Positions 17,023 to 26,406 are shown, counted from the first letter of the stretch. The stretch: DNA of 64,000 bases from Verrucomicrobiia bacterium (GCA_020849895.1 JADZFN010000007.1:19546-83545); one strand, 5' to 3'. Program-made: numbers and translations. Notes: generated by a model not told the origin, from the letters alone.

Positions 17023-19443
17023 TTAGAACTTGGTGCCGACGTTGAAGCTGAACTGGCCATTGTCGCTGGTGATGTTCTGGTCCTTGCGGATCGGCCAGCC
17101 GTAATCGAGGTTGATCGGCCCGATCGGGAGGTTCAGCCGAAGGCCGACGCCCGCACCGACGACCGGCGACGAGCTGCTCCAGTCGTAAGCCTTGCCCCAG
17201 ACCTGTCCCGCGTCCACAAAGGTCGCGAAACGCACCCGCTCGATGATGGGGATCGAGTATTCCGTCTGCAGAAAGGCCATCGTCTTGCCGCCGACCGGCT
17301 CGCCGCCGGGCCCGTCTTTCGGCCCGATATCGCGAAACTTGAAGCCGCGCACCGAATAAGGCCCGCCGAGGAACCAGCGGTCGAAGAGAGGCACGCGCGT
17401 GCCTTCGTCCCAGGTTTCGACGATGCCGCTGGAGCCGTTGAAGGAGAGGATGTTCTGCTCCCACCACGGCATGAGGAAGTAGGCCTGGCCGCTGACGCCC
17501 GCCTTGTAGGTGTGGGTCTGCCCCTTGAGGGCGGGTCCGCCCGCCACCTCACTCCAGAGCTCCACCTTGTACCCCTTGGTCGGGAGGGTGAGGTTGTCGC
17601 GCGTGTCGCGGTTGAGGTTCAGACCCACCGAGCTTTTCGAACGCGTTCCGGCCTCGCTGCTGATGGCCGTGCTGGCGCCCGAGGCCACGTTGTAGATTTC
17701 GATCTGTTCGAACTTGTAGGTGAGGTCGGCGCGGTTGAACTCTCCGAGCCCCGTGCCGAGGCGCACATCGCCGCCGTAGTTGCGCTGGTTGTAGATCGCA
17801 CTGATGTAGTTCGCGTCGTTGTAGAAGAGGTCGAAGCCCGCCGCCAGGCGCTTGTTCAGGAACCACGGCTCGGTGAAGGAGATGATGTAGTCCTGACGCC
17901 GCGCGCCGAACTGGGCGCGCACACGTGCCTTCTGCCCCGCGCCGGTGAAATAAGGCGGGTTGGCGATGTCGAAGTTGCCCTGGCTCACCTCGGCGAAGCC
18001 CAGGATCGAATCCACCGAGCTGAAGCCCGCGCCGAAGCTCAGCGAGCCCGTGCGCTGCTCTTCCACCGCGAGCACGAGGTTCTTGCGGTTCGGGATGTCT
18101 GTCTCCTCGGCGGTCGCGCTGACGTGCGAGAAATAGCCCAGGTTTTCAAGTCGCTGCTTCGAGGCGTCCACTTTCACCGAGTTGTAGATTTCGCCCGGCA
18201 CGACGGCAATCTCGCGGCGGATCACTTTGTCCTTCGTCTTGGCGTTCCCGCGGATCTCGATCAGGTCGAGATAGGCCATGTCCCCCTCGCGGATGTCGAG
18301 CTTCACGTCCATGGTGCTCGTCGTCACGTTCGCCGCGCGCGTCGGGCGGACGGTGCAGTCAATGTAGCCGCGGGCGCCGTAGAGGTCCTGGATCGCCTTG
18401 ACGTCCTTCTGCAGGCCGCCCGGAGTGAAGAGGTCGCCCTCCTTCATCGCGAGCTTCTTGCGGATCTCCTCCGTCGGAAAGAGCTGGTTGCCCTCCAGGG
18501 CGAAGCTGCCCACCTTGTATTGGTTGCCCTCGTACAGAAAGAAGGTGACGACGATGCTTTTCGCGTCGGGTTTGTCGTACTTCACGTCCTTGACCTCGGC
18601 GTCAATGTAGCCTTCGGAACGGTAAAACTCCGCGAGGCGATCCTTGTCCTCCTCGACCACCGTCTCTTTGAGAAAGCCCTTCTTGGTGATCCAGGAAATC
18701 CAGTTGTGGTTTTTTGTTTCAGTCTTGCGGCGCAGGATCTTGGCCGTGAAGGCCTTGTTCCCCTCGAAGTTCACGCGGGCGATCTTGACCCGTTCGCCTT
18801 CCGTGATCGTGAACTTGGCGATGCTCTGCCCCGTCATCTCGTCGGGCATGATTTCGAAGCCCACCTTGACGTTGTGATAGCCCGCCTTCTGGTAAAACTC
18901 GACGAGGGCGTTGGCGTCCTCGGCGACCTGCCGCTCGCTCACCACTTCGTCCACCTTGCACTTGATCTCCTTCTTGAGGCGCTCGGTCTTGTATTTCGTA
19001 TTTCCTTCGAAAAGGACGTCCTTGAGCTTCGGTTTGCCCTGCACGAAAGCCACGATTTTGACGCCGTCGCCCAAAGGCTCCTCGATGAGGCGCACGTTGG
19101 CGAAAAGCCCCGTTGCGTAAAGCGCGCGCACGTCGTCCTCCGAGTTCGTCCGGGTGAACGGTTCGCCCACTTTAGTCCGCATGTTGGCCAACACCACGCT
19201 ATCGCTGACCGTCCGGGCCCCGCTGAAGCGGACCTCGATCTCCTTGACGATCCGCCCGATCTCCTTGGGTTTGGCTTCCTGTTCCGGAGTGGTCACCACC
19301 TGTTTGCCTTCCTCCGTTTTCTCGGCCGACTCCACTCTTGGGGCTTTCGTGGAAGGCAGGTCCTGGGCGTACCCGATCTCCGCCGCTGCCAGCGCGACGA
19401 CCAGTCCGGAAATAAAAAACAACCGAATGCGTAAGAGGCTCAT
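17023..19443 (-). CDS. bamA: Outer membrane assembly factor BamA
   Basis: An 806-aa protein with a signal peptide (FFISGLVVALAAAEIGYAQ) and five POTRA-like repeats (about 65-430), recognisable by repeats such as VLFEGNTKYKTERLKKEI, ARVNFEGNKAFTAKILRR and LIEIRGNAKTKDKVIRREI. A C-terminal 16-strand barrel follows. PLFDRWFLGGPYSVRGFKFR is the conserved VRGF loop, and the chain ends in Phe, as expected for an outer-membrane beta-signal. BamA inserts beta-barrel proteins into the outer membrane. Only 10 bp separate it from dnaB, so it probably reads through from the rplI-dnaB transcript. Confidence 0.96.
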   Translation of the reverse strand: MSLLRIRLFFISGLVVALAAAEIGYAQDLPSTKAPRVESAEKTEEGKQVVTTPEQEAKPKEIGRIVKEIEVRFSGARTVSDSVVLANMRTKVGEPFTRTNSEDDVRALYATGLFANVRLIEEPLGDGVKIVAFVQGKPKLKDVLFEGNTKYKTERLKKEIKCKVDEVVSERQVAEDANALVEFYQKAGYHNVKVGFEIMPDEMTGQSIAKFTITEGERVKIARVNFEGNKAFTAKILRRKTETKNHNWISWITKKGFLKETVVEEDKDRLAEFYRSEGYIDAEVKDVKYDKPDAKSIVVTFFLYEGNQYKVGSFALEGNQLFPTEEIRKKLAMKEGDLFTPGGLQKDVKAIQDLYGARGYIDCTVRPTRAANVTTSTMDVKLDIREGDMAYLDLIEIRGNAKTKDKVIRREIAVVPGEIYNSVKVDASKQRLENLGYFSHVSATAEETDIPNRKNLVLAVEEQRTGSLSFGAGFSSVDSILGFAEVSQGNFDIANPPYFTGAGQKARVRAQFGARRQDYIISFTEPWFLNKRLAAGFDLFYNDANYISAIYNQRNYGGDVRLGTGLGEFNRADLTYKFEQIEIYNVASGASTAISSEAGTRSKSSVGLNLNRDTRDNLTLPTKGYKVELWSEVAGGPALKGQTHTYKAGVSGQAYFLMPWWEQNILSFNGSSGIVETWDEGTRVPLFDRWFLGGPYSVRGFKFRDIGPKDGPGGEPVGGKTMAFLQTEYSIPIIERVRFATFVDAGQVWGKAYDWSSSSPVVGAGVGLRLNLPIGPINLDYGWPIRKDQNITSDNGQFSFNVGTKF

Positions 19444-19453
19444 GGAGAAAAGG

Positions 19454-20815
19454 TTAAGCGGGAGTGACGTCCACGTCGCGATAATCCTCGAATCGTGTGA
19501 ATTCCGGAAAGAATGTCAACTTAAAACCTCCGACCGGGCCGTTTCGGTTTTTGGCGACATAAACCTCGGCGGTTGCCGGCTCTCCGGGACGCAGGTCGTC
19601 TTTCATCTCCTTGCGGGAAAGCAGGCAGACGATGTCGGCGTCCTGTTCGATGGCGCCGGATTCACGCAGGTCCACGAGCTGCGGTCCTCCTTCACGCTTG
19701 CCTCCTTCCCGGTTGAGCTGCGAAAGGACGACCACAGGGATTTCGAGTTCCAAAGCCAGGGACTTCAAGCCGGCGGAAACCTGGGCGACCTCGCGTTCGC
19801 GGCTGTCGTTGCGGCCGGCGAGCCCGGAGGGCTGCACCAGTTGGAGGTAATCCACGAAGAGCGCCTCGATTTTGTGTCGCGCGCGGAGGCGGCGCGCGGC
19901 GGAGCGGAGCTGGCTGATACTGATCATCGGCGCCTCGATGATGTGGATCGGGGCGCTCTCGATGTTCTTCGCCGCGCGGATGAACCCGCGGAGCGTCTCG
20001 TCCGGCACTCGCTCGTTGGTGTAGAAGCTGCGGCTGTTGACCCGCGAGCGCGAGCAGGCGATGCGCAGGGCGAGGGCCTCAGCGGACATCTCGAGGCTCA
20101 TGAACCCGATGGGTTTCCCGTCGTCCACGGCAATGCGTTCGGTCACATTGAGCGCCAGGGCCGTCTTCCCGATGCCCGGGCGGGCGGCAATGACGATCAT
20201 CTCGCCGGGCTTGAGGCCGAAGGTGAAGGTGTTCATGTCGCGGTAGCCCCAGGAGAGGCCCGTTGGCTTGCCGCGGGAGGCGTGCATCTCCTGCACCTTC
20301 GCGATCATTTTCTCGGTGATCTCGAAGAAGCCGCGTTCCCGCTTCGTTTCGTCCTGACAGAGCGCCAGCATGTCCTTTTCCACCTCGTCCATCACCTGCT
20401 CGACGGCGTCCTGCTGCTCGTAAGCCATCTGGATGAAGCGCGTTGCGGACTCGATCACGCGGCGCAATTGGTGCTTTTCGCGGAGGAGGCCGAGGTAATA
20501 GTCCACGTTCGCGGCGGTCACGAACGCGGAGGCGATCCGGCTGACCTCATGGACCCCGCCGACGTCCTTGAGATGACCGGCGTCCTCGAGGCGGGAGACG
20601 ACTGAAGGGAGCTCGATCACCTCGCCCTTGTCGCGCATCGCGACGCAGGTCTCGTAGAGGAGGCGATGCCCGCGCGCGTAGAAGTGCTCGGGCGTCAGCC
20701 TTTCGACGCAGCGATCGATCGTGTTCTCGGGATCGGCCAGGATCGCGCTGAGCACGGTTTCCTCAGCGAGCGAATTGTGCGGCATGACCCGCACCGGCGT
20801 CGCGCTGTCGGCCAT
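19454..20815 (-). CDS. dnaB: Replicative DNA helicase DnaB
   Basis: The 453-aa length matches DnaB. The N-terminal domain (PHNSLAEETVLSAILADPEN) is followed by the RecA-like domain with Walker A (ARPGIGKTALALN, about residue 205), Walker B (LFVDYLQLV) and the DnaB signature LRESGAIEQDADIVCLLSR. It unwinds DNA at the replication fork as a hexamer. It is 21 bp downstream of rplI and 10 bp upstream of bamA on the same strand. No intein or truncation is present. Confidence 0.97.
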   Translation of the reverse strand: MADSATPVRVMPHNSLAEETVLSAILADPENTIDRCVERLTPEHFYARGHRLLYETCVAMRDKGEVIELPSVVSRLEDAGHLKDVGGVHEVSRIASAFVTAANVDYYLGLLREKHQLRRVIESATRFIQMAYEQQDAVEQVMDEVEKDMLALCQDETKRERGFFEITEKMIAKVQEMHASRGKPTGLSWGYRDMNTFTFGLKPGEMIVIAARPGIGKTALALNVTERIAVDDGKPIGFMSLEMSAEALALRIACSRSRVNSRSFYTNERVPDETLRGFIRAAKNIESAPIHIIEAPMISISQLRSAARRLRARHKIEALFVDYLQLVQPSGLAGRNDSREREVAQVSAGLKSLALELEIPVVVLSQLNREGGKREGGPQLVDLRESGAIEQDADIVCLLSRKEMKDDLRPGEPATAEVYVAKNRNGPVGGFKLTFFPEFTRFEDYRDVDVTPA

Positions 20816-20836
20816 AAAGGGAAGGGGCCGCGAGCG

Positions 20837-21373
20837 TCAGGCTTTTTTCTTCCGAACGGGGCGGGCTTTCTCGCTCTTGGCCTTCGCGCCGCGGGCGGCG
20901 GGCGCTTCCTCGGCAGCCGGGGCGTGTGGGATCGCCACGGTCAGCTTGAAGGTCGCCGTCACCTGGGCGTGGAGGCGGATCGGGATCTCGAAGCTCCCGG
21001 CCTTCTTGATCGGTTCGTCGAGCTGGATGGATCGCTTGTCCACTTGAAAGCCGCGTTCCGCCAGCGCGGCGGCAATGTCGGCGCCGCTCACCGAGCCGAA
21101 GACCTTGCCTCCCTCGCCCGCCTGGAGCTCGACGGTGCTGCTGAGCTTGTCGATCTTCTTGCCGAGTTCCTGGGCTTCCTCGAGCTCCTTGCGTTCGCGT
21201 TCCGTGCGCAGGAGCTTGAGCGACTCGACGCGGCGCATCGCGCCCGTCGTGGCCACGACGGCCATCTGCCGGGGGAGGAGAAAGTTTCGGGCGTAACCGT
21301 CGGCCACGGAGACCACGTCTCCTTCGGCGCCGAGGTTCTTCACGTTCGTGGTCAGAATGAGTTGAGTGGACAT
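20837..21373 (-). CDS. rplI: 50S ribosomal protein L9
   Basis: Start at the ATG of MSTQLILTTNVKNLGAEGD; the longer listed frame is upstream read-through. The bL9 N-domain signature with GYARNFLLPRQMAVVAT is intact, followed by the long connecting helix and the C-domain (about 80-150). At 178 aa it is about 30 residues longer than usual because of a lysine/alanine-rich basic tail ending RPVRKKKA. It is first in the rplI-dnaB-bamA run. Confidence 0.95.
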   Translation of the reverse strand: MSTQLILTTNVKNLGAEGDVVSVADGYARNFLLPRQMAVVATTGAMRRVESLKLLRTERERKELEEAQELGKKIDKLSSTVELQAGEGGKVFGSVSGADIAAALAERGFQVDKRSIQLDEPIKKAGSFEIPIRLHAQVTATFKLTVAIPHAPAAEEAPAARGAKAKSEKARPVRKKKA

Positions 21374-21448
21374 AAGGGAATGGGGGTCGCCGATCCCTTC
21401 AAAACCGACCCCATGAGGCGGAGATGGATGGCGAAGAGTTGAATACTG

Positions 21449-21478
21449 TTGATAGTCGCGTCGGAGGGCGCGAGTCAA
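21449..21478 (-). promoter_or_regulatory. Putative promoter for rplI-dnaB-bamA
   Basis: Minus-strand TTGACT (21478-21473), an 18-bp spacer and TATCAA (21454-21449) lie 75 bp upstream of rplI, in the gap shared with the divergent lpxA. Confidence 0.4.
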
Positions 21479-21541
21479 GGGCATTTGGCTTTTGCATTTG
21501 GGCTTTCGCGCGGCGGAGGCTTGTGGTTCGCTTTTCCGAGC

Positions 21542-22342
21542 ATGTCGAACCTTCACCCCACCGCCCTCGTGGACCCGCGCGCCGAAATCCACGAGACGGC
21601 CGCCGTCGGCCCGTATGCCGTGATCGAGGGGCGCGTGGCGCTCGGAGCGAACTGCCGGGTCGGTCCTCACTGCCACCTCCTCGAGGGCACCGTTCTCGGA
21701 GAGGACAACCGCCTTCATGCCGGCGTGGTGCTCGGCGACGCGCCGCAGGATCTGGCGTACCGGGGAGCGTCCACGGGGCTGCGCATCGGCCGGGGCAACA
21801 CGTTTCGCGAACATGTGACCGTCCATCGCGGAACTCAGGAGGGGACGTTCACCGAAATCGGCGACGACAACACCTTCATGGCGCATTGTCACGTGGGTCA
21901 CAACTCCCGCGTCGGTTGCCACGCGATCCTCGCCAACGGGGTGCTCCTCGGCGGCTACGTGGAAATCCAGGACCGGGCGTTTCTCGGCGGCGGCGCCGTC
22001 GTCCATCAGTTCTGCCGCATCGGCACCCTGGCGATCCTCCGTGGTCTGGCGCGTATCAGCAAGGACGTGCCCCCTTACTGCATGGCGGTCGAAAACAACG
22101 AACTGGTGGGGCTGAACGCGGTCGGCATGAAGCGTACGGGATTCACGCTGGAACAGCGCGCCGCCCTGAAGAAGGCTTATGCGACCCTCTTTCTTTCGGA
22201 ACACAACCTTTCCCAGGCGATCGCAGAAATCGAGCGGGCCTCGCAGACGGCCGAGGTCGAAGGCCTGATCCGCTTCCTCCGGGAATCCTCGCGCGGCGTC
22301 GCCCGGGCCCGCCGCCGGCCCACGATCGCCCCGGACGAATGA
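21542..22342 (+). CDS. lpxA: UDP-N-acetylglucosamine acyltransferase LpxA
   Basis: The first enzyme of lipid A synthesis, cytoplasmic. Starting at MSNLHPTALVDPRAEIHET gives the standard 266 aa; the listed upstream 31 codons are spurious. Hexapeptide repeats form the beta-helix. The LpxA motif RGTQEGTFTEIGDDNTFMAH with HVGHNSRVG contains the catalytic His region, and ISKDVPPYCMAVENNELVGLN and TGFTLEQRAALKKAY are the C-terminal signatures. It is divergent from rplI and separate from lpxD, which is about 5 kb away. Confidence 0.96.
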   Translation: MSNLHPTALVDPRAEIHETAAVGPYAVIEGRVALGANCRVGPHCHLLEGTVLGEDNRLHAGVVLGDAPQDLAYRGASTGLRIGRGNTFREHVTVHRGTQEGTFTEIGDDNTFMAHCHVGHNSRVGCHAILANGVLLGGYVEIQDRAFLGGGAVVHQFCRIGTLAILRGLARISKDVPPYCMAVENNELVGLNAVGMKRTGFTLEQRAALKKAYATLFLSEHNLSQAIAEIERASQTAEVEGLIRFLRESSRGVARARRRPTIAPDE

Positions 22343-22345
22343 AGG

Positions 22346-22966
22346 TCACGGCTCGACCTTCGCGAACGAGCCGTTGACGTGCGAGAACATGGCCCACGCC
22401 GTCTCGAGATGGCGGGCGTCCGCCAGCATGCCGAGCGTGATGAGCCGTCCTTCGCCGAAGAAGCTGCGCTCGAACCCTTCGAGCTCCCGCCCCTTCTCCA
22501 TGCGGCGGAAACGCACCGCGACCTCTTCGTTTTCGGGCGAGGCCTCGAACGCCAGGACCTTCACGCGTTCGCCGGCCTCCTCATCCGCCCACTTCTTCCG
22601 GATCGCGGCGATCGCCGGCGCTCCCATCTTTTCGAGGACGCCGCCCTTTCCGTCCGCGAGCTTCTCCACGCGCACGCCGATCACCGCCATTCCCGTGGAG
22701 GCGCCGAACGCTGCGGCGTCGTAGCCCATGCTGTTCGACACCCATTTCCAGTCCGGCGTATTCAACGAACGGTAGAGCGCCTCGGCGAAGGAGAACTGCA
22801 ACATCAGGGTCGGGCCGGCTTCCCCGCGCGCTTCGCCCACGGATATTTCCTGAACCCCCACGCTCTCGGCGACCGCCGCCGGCGCCCAGCCCGCCAGCAG
22901 CGCCGCCGCGCCGACGATCCAACGCCGCCGGGCCCCGCCGCGGCGCGGCTTCAGTACCTCGTCCAT
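22346..22966 (-). CDS. Secreted hypothetical protein of pseudopilin operon
   Basis: A 206-aa protein beginning MDEVLKPRRGGARRRW with a long twin-Arg-like basic n-region and a hydrophobic segment (IVGAAALLAGWAPAAVA) ending in an Ala-X-Ala cleavage site. The mature part has no recognised domain. The start overlaps the end of the preceding large PilX-like gene by 16 bp, so it is coupled to that operon. The listed 337-aa frame begins far upstream inside that gene and is a shadow. Function unknown; a periplasmic accessory of the pilin-like apparatus is possible. Confidence 0.6.
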   Translation of the reverse strand: MDEVLKPRRGGARRRWIVGAAALLAGWAPAAVAESVGVQEISVGEARGEAGPTLMLQFSFAEALYRSLNTPDWKWVSNSMGYDAAAFGASTGMAVIGVRVEKLADGKGGVLEKMGAPAIAAIRKKWADEEAGERVKVLAFEASPENEEVAVRFRRMEKGRELEGFERSFFGEGRLITLGMLADARHLETAWAMFSHVNGSFAKVEP

Positions 22967-25140
22967 AAACCGCTGGCAAAGCGCCGCACCAAGGGCGCCC
23001 CCTTCGGAAGCTTGTTCGGATCGAGATATTGGGTGTTGAACGCGTAGTAGCGGACCGGAGGATCGAACACGTAATTCCCGGTTCCCGATTGCTTGTAGTA
23101 ACTCTTCGCCTGCTGGCTGTAGAACAGGCTGACCATCGAGCCGGAAATCTTGAAGCTGCTGCTTCCCCAATTTTCCATGAACCTCGGGAAGTTGTTGATT
23201 CCCCCCGTCGTGCCGTTGCTCGAACTCGAGGTGGCCGTCTTGCTCGTCGTGGAGGCGCCCGCGATCACCGCCGCGTTGACTTCCGTACTTTGAGAAACGC
23301 TCCGGTTGCTGAAGAGCGTTGAAATGCGACTGTTGTCGTCGTCCTGAGAACGACTCCACGAGGCCGACATGAAACTTACCGCGTCGGCGACGATCATCGC
23401 CGGCTTCACTCCGGTGGGATTACTGCCCGAGGAGGGATCGTACGAGAGTTCCTGGCTGGGCGCGCCGGCGCTGCCGCCTGAACTCGCGGTCCCCTCCGGC
23501 GCGGTGTTCAGGCTCCCGTCGGAGTTGAAGTGCCCGATCACATAGACGGGATTTTCCGAGACCAGGCTGAACGACTTGATCTGCGAGGCGGCCTTCGTCG
23601 CGCTGGTCCCCGAGGCCGGCTTGTCGTCCACTCGAAGCCCCGGACGCCGCCCCGACGACGACGTGCCGTTGTAGTTGTCGTCATAGAAATAGACGATCCC
23701 GTTGAAGGTGGGCGTCGTGATGGGGTTTCCGCCGGTATCCTGAGTGACCGGCATACCGGCGGTGGTGAGGAACTGTCCGCTCGAGTTTACCGCCGCATAG
23801 AGCTTTTCCAGATACAACTCCGTCATCGTGATCTTGTTGTTGTCCATCAGATACTCGCGCTGATCGCGAACCGTCGCCGTCGCGTTCGGGACGATCTGGT
23901 TCTGGTTGAGCAGGTTGATGCTCTTGAAAGAGGTCACGTTCCCTGAGCTGTTCCGGATGGGCACCTTGAAATAGACGTTGGTCCCGCTTCGATGAATCAC
24001 CAGAGAGGCGGAGTACGCCATCTTCGCCTTCTGCTTGTCGGAATCGTCGGAGGAGGTGTTGATGCTCCAGGAGACCTTGTCGGAGGAGGTGACCGCCGGC
24101 GCCTCGATCATCACATGATAGGGATTGTCGAACCCCGTATACGGTTGATTCGGGTTGCTGTTCGCGAGCACCGTGGCGGGGATGGGGGGAGTGATCAAGC
24201 CGATCCCCATGTCGCTGTTTTTGATGCCGCCTCCCCAACGGCTGATCGCCCCGGTATTCCAGTCGGAGGCCTTGCTGTCGTAGTAGGTCGAGGAGCTGCC
24301 CGAGCCGCTCCGCGCGTTCACGAACGACCCGGAAATCGGGTTCTTGACGTCGAAATCGCCTTTGGAGGAGTTCCAGCCGGGGGCGTACGACTGCCATTTG
24401 CCGCTGCCACTGGAGTTCCAGAATTTAAGCCCGTACCACATCTCGTTCGCGCAGGTGAGATTCCCGTTGATGGCGAGGTCCGCCAGCGGCGCGAAATAGA
24501 GCGTGCCGTTCACGTGGACCTTGCCGTTGATCGTCATGTCCTCGGCGTTGAAGACTTCCGAATCCATGTTGTAAAAAACCGCGTATTGAAAGATCGGGAC
24601 GTAATCCACGTAGAATTCCTGCTGGACGGTTTTGGGGATGCTGTAGCGGCCCGGGCTCTCACCCGTCGCCGAACAGCGGATTGTGGCGCGGGTGCTGTAT
24701 AACCCCGCGAGGGCATCGGTGCTCTCGGGGGGAATCTGGCTGTTCGCATACACGTTCGTGGAGCCCGCGTTGGTCACATAACCGATGGTCACGCTGCTGA
24801 ACGTGAAGTTTGTGAATACGGACACCGCGGAGGGAGGATTGGCGGTCAGGAGCCCGTTGAGCGTCGTCTGCGTCGGCGCCGGCGGCACGGATACGTAGCC
24901 GTCCAAGGGGTAATTCTGAATGATCAGCTGCTGGACCTGGGCCATGCTTCGCCGCATCACGCCCTCCGCTCCGTAGAAGGATTTGATCCGCAGGTATCGG
25001 CGCGTCACCTGGACGCTTTCCGTCCCCGTCCACTGGAGCAGCGAGGCAAGGAGGACCGAAAGGACCGCGACAAAAATCATGGTCGTGATCAGGGCGGAGG
25101 CGTTGCCTCGCCCGTTCCGTTTGTGGAAGGATGTTTTCAT
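22951..25140 (-). CDS. Large PilX-like pilus assembly protein
   Basis: The ATG at 25140 is preceded by GGAGG with a 5-nt spacer, an unusually good ribosome binding site here, so it is preferred to the upstream GTG at 25155. The 729-aa protein starts KRNGRGNASALITTMIFVAV and has a single N-terminal helix ending SLLQWTGTESV, like PilX/PilV-type minor pilins that keep a hydrophobic stem. The remaining 680 residues are Ser/Thr/Asn-rich and beta-like and include FNAEDMTINGKVHVNGTLYF, reminiscent of polymer-forming/bactofilin-like repeats in exported proteins. It is too large to be a simple pilin; a tip or surface subunit is an inference. Confidence 0.7.
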   Translation of the reverse strand: MKTSFHKRNGRGNASALITTMIFVAVLSVLLASLLQWTGTESVQVTRRYLRIKSFYGAEGVMRRSMAQVQQLIIQNYPLDGYVSVPPAPTQTTLNGLLTANPPSAVSVFTNFTFSSVTIGYVTNAGSTNVYANSQIPPESTDALAGLYSTRATIRCSATGESPGRYSIPKTVQQEFYVDYVPIFQYAVFYNMDSEVFNAEDMTINGKVHVNGTLYFAPLADLAINGNLTCANEMWYGLKFWNSSGSGKWQSYAPGWNSSKGDFDVKNPISGSFVNARSGSGSSSTYYDSKASDWNTGAISRWGGGIKNSDMGIGLITPPIPATVLANSNPNQPYTGFDNPYHVMIEAPAVTSSDKVSWSINTSSDDSDKQKAKMAYSASLVIHRSGTNVYFKVPIRNSSGNVTSFKSINLLNQNQIVPNATATVRDQREYLMDNNKITMTELYLEKLYAAVNSSGQFLTTAGMPVTQDTGGNPITTPTFNGIVYFYDDNYNGTSSSGRRPGLRVDDKPASGTSATKAASQIKSFSLVSENPVYVIGHFNSDGSLNTAPEGTASSGGSAGAPSQELSYDPSSGSNPTGVKPAMIVADAVSFMSASWSRSQDDDNSRISTLFSNRSVSQSTEVNAAVIAGASTTSKTATSSSSNGTTGGINNFPRFMENWGSSSFKISGSMVSLFYSQQAKSYYKQSGTGNYVFDPPVRYYAFNTQYLDPNKLPKGAPLVRRFASGLWTRY

Positions 25141-25151
25141 GGGAACCTCCG

Positions 25152-25739
25152 TCACCAGAGCCCGGCATTGCGAAAGGCCACGCTCGTTCGGATAAAAATC
25201 ACCTGTTTTCCGTCGCGGTCGTTCGGGTCCACCACGCGTATGTTGATCACGAACGAACCGCCGACCTGCTGGAAGATGTCATTCGTATTGCTCAGCCCGT
25301 CCACGATCAGCAGCGGCTCGCCCCGGGACGCATCCGGCCCGGCGTTGGTGGAGGCGCCGGAGAAAAACCAGACCCCCCGCGTGAATTCGTTCGCGGTGTT
25401 GCTCACGAAGAAATGGCGGTAGATCTGTCCCGCGACCGCGTTCGAAGGCGCCTGGATCCGGAAATAGGCGCCCATCCCGTTCGAGTTGATCGTCGGGTTC
25501 GCCCCGAAATTATTGTAGACGACGGCGGTGCTGCCGAGCCGCAGCTCGTCCGTGATGCGGTCCACTCCGCTCCGCGCGATGCGCTGCACGTTCAACTGGT
25601 TCATGCCTCCCGAGGAAAGCTGGGTGCAATAGAGATAGATCGAAAGCAGGCCCAACATGACGATCGAGAACACCCCGACGGTGACCATCACTTCGATCAG
25701 CGTCATGCCGCGGCGGGCCTCTCGGAGGGGCGCCTTCAT
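25152..25739 (-). CDS. Prepilin-type pseudopilin (PilW-like)
   Basis: Begins MKAPLREARRGMTLIEVMVT at an ATGA overlap with the preceding gene. The G-MTLIE leader-peptidase site and following hydrophobic helix (VFSIVMLGLLSIYLYC) are diagnostic of type IV pilin-like proteins. At 195 aa it is the size of a minor pseudopilin; DPNDRDGKQVIFIRTSVAFRN near the end resembles PilW/GspJ-like C-termini. The ORF-track start at 25811 is too far upstream. Confidence 0.8.
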   Translation of the reverse strand: MKAPLREARRGMTLIEVMVTVGVFSIVMLGLLSIYLYCTQLSSGGMNQLNVQRIARSGVDRITDELRLGSTAVVYNNFGANPTINSNGMGAYFRIQAPSNAVAGQIYRHFFVSNTANEFTRGVWFFSGASTNAGPDASRGEPLLIVDGLSNTNDIFQQVGGSFVINIRVVDPNDRDGKQVIFIRTSVAFRNAGLW

Positions 25740-26305
25740 TTGAGGATCGTGGGGTTGTTGCGGAGCGTCGTCAGCACGATCGGCGGCTGGACGCGCCCTA
25801 GGAAATTCCACCGGTTGCTCACCATGATGACCACGTAGTCGAGGTTCGTGTCGGCGCCGGTGGGTGCGCCGATGAGGACGTAGCGGTCGGTCACGTAGCT
25901 GCCGAGATCGTCGAGCGGAAGGTTCGTCTCGGTCGCGAGGCGGTTGATGTTGGTGATGGCAAGCGGATTTCCGCCGCGCGTGGTCTGGTAAATATTCGTG
26001 GTGTAAAACCTCGTATAGAACAGGGCCGGGGCGCCCGCCGTGGGGAGCGCCGTCACGTAGCGCGACGGAAGGTCGGTGCTGTTCGTCACGGAGAAATCCG
26101 AATACGGGGTATACAGGGTGTATTCGACCGCCTGTTCGGCATAGCTCACCGCCACCTGGTAGGCCGACTCGAACTTCGCGGCCTCCTGCCCCTTGACGAA
26201 ACCGAAGAGCAGCGTGGCCGTCGTCAGGGCGATGAGGGCGGAGGAGACCACCACCTCCACCAGAGTCATTCCGGATTCAAACGAGATCGGACCGTGCGTC
26301 TTCAT
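25736..26305 (-). CDS. Prepilin-type pseudopilin (PilV-like)
   Basis: Starts MKTHGPISFESGMTLVEVVV with GGAG upstream; the G-MTLVE cleavage site and a hydrophobic helix (SSALIALTTATLLFGFV) mark a pilin-like protein of 189 aa. The remainder is beta-rich with no Cys pair. It is first of the four-gene overlapping operon, divergent from rpmH. No pilus motor, prepilin peptidase or secretin gene is in the window, so its machinery must be encoded elsewhere. Confidence 0.8.
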   Translation of the reverse strand: MKTHGPISFESGMTLVEVVVSSALIALTTATLLFGFVKGQEAAKFESAYQVAVSYAEQAVEYTLYTPYSDFSVTNSTDLPSRYVTALPTAGAPALFYTRFYTTNIYQTTRGGNPLAITNINRLATETNLPLDDLGSYVTDRYVLIGAPTGADTNLDYVVIMVSNRWNFLGRVQPPIVLTTLRNNPTILK

Positions 26306-26377
26306 GGCGGGACTCCACGCCAATTCAAGCTAGCAGAATCGGTCAGAAAAGCGACTTCATTTTTCCGGAGACCGACG

Positions 26378-26406
26378 TTGACGGACGCCGGCGCGCGCGC
26401 TAGGGT
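26378..26406 (+). promoter_or_regulatory. Putative rpmH promoter
   Basis: TTGACG (26378-26383), a 17-bp spacer and TAGGGT (26401-26406). The -10 ends only 9 bp before the rpmH ATG, implying a nearly leaderless mRNA; no Shine-Dalgarno is present. Confidence 0.55.

Noticed and set aside
17512-19434. 640-aa plus-strand ORF antisense to bamA
   Set aside because: It mirrors bamA codons throughout and has no motif of its own.
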